Source: DASQFQ01 sp963805525 (GTDB lineage Bacteria > Actinomycetota > Thermoleophilia > Solirubrobacterales > Solirubrobacteraceae). From it: a stretch of DNA of 64,000 nucleotides. A program made the position numbers and the translations under genes. How positions within the stretch are numbered: the stretch's first letter is position 1; each line of letters opens with the position of its first letter. Below the pieces are notes generated by a model. The model was not told where the DNA came from. It saw only the letters and a list, made by a program, of their open reading frames with translations, and ran no database searches. The stretch covers positions 62,001 to 126,000 of the forward strand of contig CAWDUT010000005.1 of assembly GCA_963805525.1 (NCBI GenBank), in the 5' to 3' direction. This document shows, one piece after another, positions 58,607 to 64,000 of the stretch.

Positions 58607-59431
58607 ATGCGCCTTCTCGTCACAGGGGCAGCGGGGATGCTGGGTCGCGACGTCGTCGCCGCCGCCGAGAGCGCGGGTCACGACGTGATCGCGCTCGCCC
58701 GCGCCGACCTCGACATCACGGACGCCGACGCCGTCCGCGCCGCCATCGCCGACGCACGCCCCGACGCCGTCATCAACTGCGCGGCCTGGACCGACGTCGA
58801 CGGCGCCGAGGCCGACGAGGAGGCCGCGACCCGCATCAATGGCGACGGCGCCGGAAATCTCGCCGCCGCCGCGCCGTTTCTCGTCCACGTGTCCTCCGAC
58901 TATGTCTTCGACGGCACCGCCACCGAGCCGTACACCGAGGGCGATCCCACGGGTCCCCGGAGCGCCTACGGCCGCTCCAAGCTGGCCGGCGAGCACGCGG
59001 TCGCCGAGCACGGCGAGCACGCGATCGTCCGCACCGCCTGGGTCTTCGGCCCGCACGGCAAGAACTTCGTCGCCACGATGCTGAAGCTCGCCGAGGACCG
59101 CGACGAGGTCAACGTCGTCGCCGACCAGATCGGCTGCCCCACCTTCACCGGCCACCTCGCCCCGGCGCTCGTCCAGATCGCCGAGCAGCGCCTCAGCGGC
59201 ATCCTCCACGTCACCGGCGGCGGCCAGTGCTCGTGGCAGGAGTTCGCGCAGGCCGCGTTCGAGGAGGCCGGCACCGGCACCATCGCCAACCCCGTGACGA
59301 CCGCCGAGTTCCCGCGCCCCGCGCCGCGACCTCCGTGGTCCGTCCTGCGCTCCACCCGCCGCGAGGCGCCCGTGCTCCCGTACTGGCGCCACGGCCTGAC
59401 CGACTACTTGAACTCGGAGGTCCTGCAATGA
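58607..59431 (+). CDS. rmlD: dTDP-4-dehydrorhamnose reductase
   Basis: 274-residue extended SDR: VTGAAGMLGRDVV (NADPH motif), NCAAWTDVDGAE, VSSDYVFDG, YGRSKLAGE (YxxxK) and RTAWVFGPHGKNF. Carries out the last step to dTDP-L-rhamnose. ATGA overlap with rmlB shows co-translation; rmlA lies 5.2 kb upstream on the same strand. Confidence 0.93.
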   Translation: MRLLVTGAAGMLGRDVVAAAESAGHDVIALARADLDITDADAVRAAIADARPDAVINCAAWTDVDGAEADEEAATRINGDGAGNLAAAAPFLVHVSSDYVFDGTATEPYTEGDPTGPRSAYGRSKLAGEHAVAEHGEHAIVRTAWVFGPHGKNFVATMLKLAEDRDEVNVVADQIGCPTFTGHLAPALVQIAEQRLSGILHVTGGGQCSWQEFAQAAFEEAGTGTIANPVTTAEFPRPAPRPPWSVLRSTRREAPVLPYWRHGLTDYLNSEVLQ

Positions 59432-60426
59432 AGCTGCTCGTCTGCGGCGGAGCCGGCTTCATCGGCTCGAACTTCGTCCGCCAGCGCATCACCGAGCACG
59501 GCGACGAGGTCGTCGTCCTCGACAAGCTCACCTACGCCGGCCGCGAGGAGAACCTCGCGGACGTAAAGGACTCGCCCGGCTTCGGCTTCATCCGCGCAGG
59601 GATCGAGGACGCCGACATCGTCCGCGAGGCGATGGAGGGGCGCGACGCGGTCGTCAACTTCGCCGCCGAGACGCACGTCGACCGCTCGATCGCCGAGCCC
59701 GACGCGTTCGTCACCACCCACGCCGTGGGCACCTACGTCCTGCTCGAGGCCGCCCGCGAGCACAACCTGCGCTACGTCCAGGTCTCGACCGACGAGGTCT
59801 ACGGCTCGATCGACACCGGCTCGTTCACCGAGGAGTCGCCGCTCGCGCCGTCCTCGCCCTACTCCGCGACCAAGGCGGGCGCCGACCTGATCGTGTGGAG
59901 CTACTTCCACACCTACGGGCTGCCGACCCTGATCGCCCGCGGCTCCAACAACTACGGGCCGTTCCAGTACCCCGAGAAGCTGATCCCGCTGATGATCCTC
60001 AACGCGCTGCACGGCGACAAGCTGCCGGTCTACGGCGACGGCATGCAGGTCCGCAACTGGATCTACGTGGAGGACTTCGCCCGCGCGATCGGGCACGTGC
60101 TCGAGCACGGCGAGCCCGGCAACGTCTACAACGCCGGCGGTCCGGACGAGTGCGCCAACCTCGAGGTCGTCCAGCGGATCATCCAGCTCACCGGCGGCGA
60201 CGAGAGCCTGATCGAGTACGTCACCGACCGCCCCGGCCACGACCGCCGCTACTCGCTCTCTTCGGAGAAGGTGCGCGCGCTCGGCTGGGAGCCGCGGATG
60301 CGCTTCGGCGACGGGCTCGCCCACACCGTCGCCTGGTACCGCGACAACCCGTCGTGGTGGGAGCCGATCCGCTCAGGCGACTACCGCGCGTACTACGAGC
60401 GCCAGTACGGGCGCTCGCTCGGCTAG
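59428..60426 (+). CDS. rmlB: dTDP-glucose 4,6-dehydratase
   Basis: 332 residues: CGGAGFIGSNFVRQ (NAD motif), NFAAETHVDRSI, VSTDEVYGSIDTGSF (Asp-Glu pair at the active site), YSATKAGADLIV (YxxxK) and RGSNNYGPFQYPEKLIP. Converts dTDP-glucose to dTDP-4-keto-6-deoxyglucose. Upstream rmlD overlaps it; the stop overlaps that of the convergent lipoprotein gene. Confidence 0.95.
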   Translation: MKLLVCGGAGFIGSNFVRQRITEHGDEVVVLDKLTYAGREENLADVKDSPGFGFIRAGIEDADIVREAMEGRDAVVNFAAETHVDRSIAEPDAFVTTHAVGTYVLLEAAREHNLRYVQVSTDEVYGSIDTGSFTEESPLAPSSPYSATKAGADLIVWSYFHTYGLPTLIARGSNNYGPFQYPEKLIPLMILNALHGDKLPVYGDGMQVRNWIYVEDFARAIGHVLEHGEPGNVYNAGGPDECANLEVVQRIIQLTGGDESLIEYVTDRPGHDRRYSLSSEKVRALGWEPRMRFGDGLAHTVAWYRDNPSWWEPIRSGDYRAYYERQYGRSLG

Positions 60427-60839
60427 TTCGCGCCGAGACTGCTCAAGCGCCAGTCGCCGTCCTCTTTGACGAGCGAGAACGTTGTCGAGGCGTTCTTCTC
60501 GTCGCCCCGGCGCGCCTTGACCTTGGCGGTCGCGGTGTTGCCGGTGACGGTGACGTCGGTGACCTGGAGGGCGAAGTCGTCGGCGTCGCCGGTGAGCTTC
60601 TCGATCTCGTCGGTGCAGTCGCTGCCCGCCGACTTGAGCTTGTTCGCCAGGGCGGTCGCGAGGACGTCGCGGCAGATCGCCGAGGGCTTGCGCGCCTGGG
60701 CGTTGGATTTGAGGTCCTCGATCGTCTTCGCGACGGCCTTGTCGGCGCCCTTGAAGTTGTTGGCGGAGGTCGGCGCCTGCCCGCAGCCGGCGAGGGCGGC
60801 GGCGAGCGCGAGGGGGAGCAGGCGGGCGAGCGTGCGCAT
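60423..60839 (-). CDS. small lipoprotein with NTF2-like fold
   Basis: 138 residues. Signal sequence with lipobox LAGCG (Cys 19), then a charged helical part (FKGADKAVAKTIEDLKSNAQ), two further cysteines (ICRD and DCTDE) that could form a disulphide, and a beta part ending EDGDWRLSSLGAN. This resembles DUF4878/NTF2-like lipoproteins on the outer leaflet. Function unknown. Confidence 0.7.
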   Translation of the reverse strand: MRTLARLLPLALAAALAGCGQAPTSANNFKGADKAVAKTIEDLKSNAQARKPSAICRDVLATALANKLKSAGSDCTDEIEKLTGDADDFALQVTDVTVTGNTATAKVKARRGDEKNASTTFSLVKEDGDWRLSSLGAN

Positions 60840-60849
60840 GGGGCCGGCC

Positions 60850-60865
60850 AGAGGGTAGTCCCTCT
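60850..60865. promoter_or_regulatory. inverted repeat between lipoprotein and TetR genes
   Basis: AGAGGG and CCCTCT with a 4-bp spacer lie in the 39-bp gap between the two divergent start codons, a likely autoregulatory site of the TetR-type protein. Confidence 0.4.
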
Positions 60866-60878
60866 ACCATCGGGTGAG

Positions 60879-61535
60879 ATGGCGGAGCCGGAGATAGCCC
60901 CCCGCGGACGGCACGCACCGCCGCTCGAGGTGCGGCAGGACCGCCAGCGCGCGCGCCTCTTCGCGGCAGCCTCCGCCGTGTTCGCCCGCGCGGGCTTCGC
61001 CGACGCCACCGCCGAGGCGATCGCGCGCGAGGCCGGGATGTCGAAGGCGACCTTCTACGAGCACTTCGGCAACAAGGAGGAGTGCCTGCTCGCGCTGTTC
61101 GACGCCGCCATCGACGTGGTGGTCGAGGGCATCGCGCAGGCCGCGCAGGAGCACGGCGGGGAGAGCCCGCAGGGCCGGGTCGGCGCCTCCGTGCGCGCGT
61201 TCCTCGACGTCGTCGACGCCTTCCCCGACCAGGCGCAGACGCTGCTGGTCGAGATCATCGGCGCGGGCCCGCGCGCGGCCGAGCGCCGCGACGCCGCGCT
61301 GACGCGCGTCGCCGACTACATGTACGAGGCCAACCGCGCCGACGCCGAGGCCGGCCAGGTCCACCGCCTCGCCTCGCCGCTCGACGCCTACGCGATCGTC
61401 GGCGCGATCGTGGAGCTCGTCTCGCGCCAGCTGCGGACCAAGGATCCCGAGCACATCCGCGATCTCGAGCCGGTGCTCGAGCGGCTGATCCTCGGCATCG
61501 TGGGCGCGATCCCGCCGCGCGCGAGCGCGGTTTGA
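60879..61535 (+). CDS. TetR-family transcriptional regulator
   Basis: 218 residues. The HTH reads AASAVFARAGFADATAEAIAREAG and SKATFYEHFGNKEECLLAL; the ligand domain is all-helical (RAFLDVVDAFPDQAQTLLVEI). First gene of a three-gene operon with a uracil-DNA glycosylase (TTGA overlap) and an MFS transporter (GTGA overlap). GTG and ATG choices: ATG 60879 matches the basic N-terminus. Confidence 0.9.
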   Translation: MAEPEIAPRGRHAPPLEVRQDRQRARLFAAASAVFARAGFADATAEAIAREAGMSKATFYEHFGNKEECLLALFDAAIDVVVEGIAQAAQEHGGESPQGRVGASVRAFLDVVDAFPDQAQTLLVEIIGAGPRAAERRDAALTRVADYMYEANRADAEAGQVHRLASPLDAYAIVGAIVELVSRQLRTKDPEHIRDLEPVLERLILGIVGAIPPRASAV

Positions 61536-62200
61536 GCACAGAGCTCGCCGCGCTCGAGGCCGAGATCACCGCGTGCCGCGCGTGCCCGCGGCTGGTCGAG
61601 TGGCGCGAGCGGGTGGCGCGGGAGAAGCGCGCGTCGTTCCGCGACTGGGACTACTGGGGCCGCCCGATCCCGGGCTTCGGCGACCCGGCCGCGCGGGTGC
61701 TGATCCTCGGCCTGGCGCCGGCCGCGCACGGGGCGAACCGCACCGGCCGCCTCTTCACCGGCGACCGCTCCGGCGACTTCCTGTTCGCGGCGCTGCACCG
61801 CAACGGCTTCGCGAACCAGCCGACCTCCGAGCACCGCGACGACGGGCTCGAGCTGCGCGACTGCTGGATCACCGCCGCGGTGCGCTGCGCGCCGCCGGCC
61901 AACAAGCCGCTGCCGGAGGAGCGCGAGCGCTGCTCGGCGTGGCTGGAGCGCGAGCTCGCGCTGATCGCGTGGCCGCGCGTGGTCGTCTGCCTCGGCGCGT
62001 TCGCGTGGGAGGCGGCGCTGCGGACGCCCGCCCTGCTCGACGGCCCGGTCCCGCGGCCGCGGCCGAAGTTCGGCCACGGCGCCGAGTACGGGCGGTTGCT
62101 CGGCTGCTTCCACCCCAGCCAGCAGAACACGTTCACCGGGGTGCTGACGCCCGAGATGATGGACGCGATCCTGCGGCGGGCCCGGGAGCTCGCCGGGTGA
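61532..62200 (+). CDS. family 5 uracil-DNA glycosylase (UdgB type)
   Basis: 222 residues from TTG 61532. A cysteine-rich start (ITACRACPRLVEW) that holds an iron-sulphur cluster with two more cysteines (DCWITAAVRCAPP), then LILGLAPAAHGANRTGRLFTGDRSGDFL (motif A, GLAPA typical of family 5) and GCFHPSQQNTFTG (motif B). Removes uracil and some other lesions from DNA. Coupled to TetR upstream. Confidence 0.92.
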   Translation: MSTELAALEAEITACRACPRLVEWRERVAREKRASFRDWDYWGRPIPGFGDPAARVLILGLAPAAHGANRTGRLFTGDRSGDFLFAALHRNGFANQPTSEHRDDGLELRDCWITAAVRCAPPANKPLPEERERCSAWLERELALIAWPRVVVCLGAFAWEAALRTPALLDGPVPRPRPKFGHGAEYGRLLGCFHPSQQNTFTGVLTPEMMDAILRRARELAG

Positions 62201-63384
62201 AGCGCTACGCGGAGGTCCTGCGCGTTCCCCATGTGGCGCCGCTGATCGCCGCGACGCTGATCGCGCGCTTCCCGATCGGCATCAACGCGCTCGCGCTGAT
62301 CCTCTACCTGCGCCACGCGACGGGCTCGTACGCGATCGCCGGCGTGGTCGCGGGGGGCCTCGCGGCCGGCTCCGGGATCGGCGCGCCGGTGCAGGGGCGG
62401 CTGGTCGACACGTTCGGGCAGCGGCGGGTGCTCGTCCCGCTCGCGTTCGTGCACGCCACCGCGCTCTGCGGCGTCGTCGCGTTCGCCGAGCTCGGCGCGC
62501 CGACCGTCGTGCTCGTCGCCTGCTCGGTCTCGGCCGGCTTCGCGATCCCGCCGACCTCCTCGGTGCTGCGCTCGATGTGGCCGACGCTGCTCCGCGACCG
62601 GGAGGAGCTGCTGCAGCCCGCCTACGCGCTCGACTCGGTGCTGATCGAGCTGATCTTCATCCTCGGCCCGCTGCTGACCGCGGTGCTGACCGCCGCCGTC
62701 TCGCCCGCGAGCGCGCTGCTCGTGTCCGTCGCGAGCGTCATCGCCGGCACGATCTGGTTCACCGCCCAGGCGCCGAGCCGCGCGTTCGAGCCCGAGCGCG
62801 AGGCGCGCACGAGCCGCTTCGGCGCGCTCGCCTCGCCCGGGGTGCGCTCGCTGGTCCTCACCTCGCTGCCCGCGGGCGTGGGGATCGGGATGGTCGAGGT
62901 CGGGCTGCCGGCGTTCTCCGACGCCATGGGCGCGGCCGAGCTGGCCGGCCTCCTGCTCGCGGTGTGGTCGCTCGGCAGCGCCGCGGGCGGGCTGATCTAC
63001 GGCGCGCTGCCGAACCGCCCGCCGCTCGGGCGCCTGCACCTCGCGGTCAGCGGGCTCCTCCCGCTCGGGCTGCTGCCGCTGGCGGCCGCCACGTCGATCC
63101 CGACGATGGCGCTGCTGGTGATCCCGGCCGGCGCGTTCATCGCGCCGCTGCTCGCGACCCGCAACGAGCTGATCGGCTGGGTGGCGCCGCCCGGAGCGCG
63201 GACCGAGGCCTACACCTGGCCGGTGACGGCGTTCGTCGGCGGCATCGCGATCGGCTCGGCGATCTCCGGCACGATCGTCGAGTCGCAGGGGTGGCGGGTC
63301 TCGTTCCTGATCGCGGCCGCGGCGGCGGCGCTGGGCACGGTCGTCGCCGTCACGCGGCGCGGCACCCTGAGCCCGGTGGGGTGA
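62197..63384 (+). CDS. MFS transporter
   Basis: 395 residues and 12 predicted membrane segments. RFPIGINALALILYLRHATGS opens TM1, GRLVDTFGQRRVLV is motif A, and GIAIGSAISGTIVESQGWRVSF marks TM11-12. The small size and LR(S)MWPTLLRDREE block fit a drug or metabolite exporter subgroup. GTG 62197 overlaps the glycosylase stop. Confidence 0.88.
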   Translation: MKRYAEVLRVPHVAPLIAATLIARFPIGINALALILYLRHATGSYAIAGVVAGGLAAGSGIGAPVQGRLVDTFGQRRVLVPLAFVHATALCGVVAFAELGAPTVVLVACSVSAGFAIPPTSSVLRSMWPTLLRDREELLQPAYALDSVLIELIFILGPLLTAVLTAAVSPASALLVSVASVIAGTIWFTAQAPSRAFEPEREARTSRFGALASPGVRSLVLTSLPAGVGIGMVEVGLPAFSDAMGAAELAGLLLAVWSLGSAAGGLIYGALPNRPPLGRLHLAVSGLLPLGLLPLAAATSIPTMALLVIPAGAFIAPLLATRNELIGWVAPPGARTEAYTWPVTAFVGGIAIGSAISGTIVESQGWRVSFLIAAAAAALGTVVAVTRRGTLSPVG

Positions 63385-63404
63385 GCACGCCGTACCCTGG
63401 AGGT

Positions 63405-64000
63405 ATGCCTTTGTCCGCGTTCACTCCCCAGGTTCGAGAGTGGTTCACGCGGGCGTTCGCCGAGCCGACGGCGGCCCAAGCGCAGGCCTGGCCGGCGATC
63501 GCGACCGGCGAGCACGCGCTGATCTCGGCGCCGACCGGATCGGGCAAGACGCTGGCCGCGTTCCTGTGGGCGCTGGACCGGCTGGTCGCCGAGCCGACGG
63601 GTGAGGACAAGCGCACCCGGCTCGTCTACGTCTCGCCGCTGAAGGCGCTCTCGTACGACGTCGAGAAGAACCTCCGCGCGCCGCTGCGCGGGATCGGCGG
63701 CGACATCACGGTCGGGATCCGCACCGGCGACACGCCGCAGAAGGAGCGGCGCGACATGGTCAAGCACCCGCCCGACGTGCTGATCACGACGCCGGAGTCG
63801 CTGTACCTGATGCTCACCAGCCAGGCGCGGAAGATCTTCGAGGGCACCGAGTGGGTGATCGTCGACGAGATCCACGCGGTGGCGCAGACCAAGCGCGGCG
63901 CCCACCTCGCGCTGACCTTGGAGCGGCTGGCCGAGGTGGCGGACCGCGACGTGCAGCGGATCGGGCTCTCGGCGACGCAGAATCCGCTCGAGGAAGTGGG
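63405..64000 (+). CDS. lhr: Lhr-type ATP-dependent helicase, 3' truncated by window edge
   Basis: 198 codons are visible. FAEPTAAQAQAWPAIATGE is the Q-motif-like start, SAPTGSGKTLAAFL Walker A, LVYVSPLKALSYDVEKNL motif Ia, TTPESLYLMLTS motif Ib, VDEIHAVAQTKRG motif II, and IGLSATQNPLEEVG motif III. This matches Lhr (large helicase-related) proteins involved in DNA repair. GGAGGT lies immediately before ATG 63405; a TTG at 63411 would have better spacing. Confidence 0.9.
   Translation, partial: MPLSAFTPQVREWFTRAFAEPTAAQAQAWPAIATGEHALISAPTGSGKTLAAFLWALDRLVAEPTGEDKRTRLVYVSPLKALSYDVEKNLRAPLRGIGGDITVGIRTGDTPQKERRDMVKHPPDVLITTPESLYLMLTSQARKIFEGTEWVIVDEIHAVAQTKRGAHLALTLERLAEVADRDVQRIGLSATQNPLEEV

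Overview
The window is very GC-rich actinobacterial chromosome. GTG and TTG starts are common, genes overlap by ATGA, GTGA or TTGA junctions, the two PafB/PafC-like WYL regulators are fused into one protein, and two proteins carry an LQRxxGNRA N-terminal motif. I read it as a member of the Thermoleophilia (Solirubrobacter/Conexibacter-like). That placement is inference. No intact tRNA, rRNA, CRISPR array, transposase or integrase was found.

Region 1 (1-8,680) is accessory. Two copies of the 3' half of a tRNA-Phe(GAA) gene lie in the same orientation at 1,218-1,259 and 8,639-8,680 and share 38 identical bases. They look like attachment-site scars of an element (or two tandem elements) that entered a tRNA-Phe gene left of the window. 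Between them is a compact light-related cassette: a MerR/B12-binding CarH/LitR-type photoreceptor regulator with a fasciclin gene divergent from it, three tiny membrane-protein genes, a heliorhodopsin, a retinol-dehydrogenase-like SDR, an SRPBCC-thioredoxin-like fusion protein and a methyltransferase carrying an epimerase stump. Several of these genes have indels or are chimeric.

Region 2 (8,793-24,971): a ferric-reductase-like flavocytochrome, a GAP/Sap-like membrane protein and a rifamycin phosphotransferase with a 21-bp palindrome matching the rifamycin-associated element. Next come a secreted matrixin/VWA protein, a PadR-MFS pair with four tandem 14-bp repeats, an epimerase, a PAS-GGDEF cyclase, an LQRxxGN putative effector with a muramidase-like region, a DUF2277 protein and a glycerophosphodiesterase.

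Region 3 (25,039-40,927): a PAP2/CDP-alcohol phosphotransferase fusion, an RsbW-like kinase, an MFS-TetR efflux operon, a polysaccharide deacetylase and an amidohydrolase whose start codons overlap as CATG, a tight operon SDR-rnd-(solute-binding+VWA)-membrane protein, a wax ester synthase/DGAT, and a 1,084-residue secreted protein.

Region 4 (41,001-56,070): a ParB-like protein, a second LQRxxGN protein, an L,D-transpeptidase, a PHA-synthase-like hydrolase with a second hydrolase, an MFS pump, EcsC, an SDR, a YhaM-like exonuclease, fused PafBC, a PNPOx-like protein and RmlA, a small ELPARQAMS peptide, a Clp-N/HTH protein, and a PqqD-like/M50 protease with a Thr-Pro tail.

Region 5 (56,327-64,000): an acyl desaturase with a divergent PucR-like regulator, rmlD-rmlB (with rmlA this gives three of four dTDP-rhamnose steps; rmlC is absent), a lipoprotein, a TetR-UDG-MFS operon, and the start of an Lhr-type helicase cut by the window edge.
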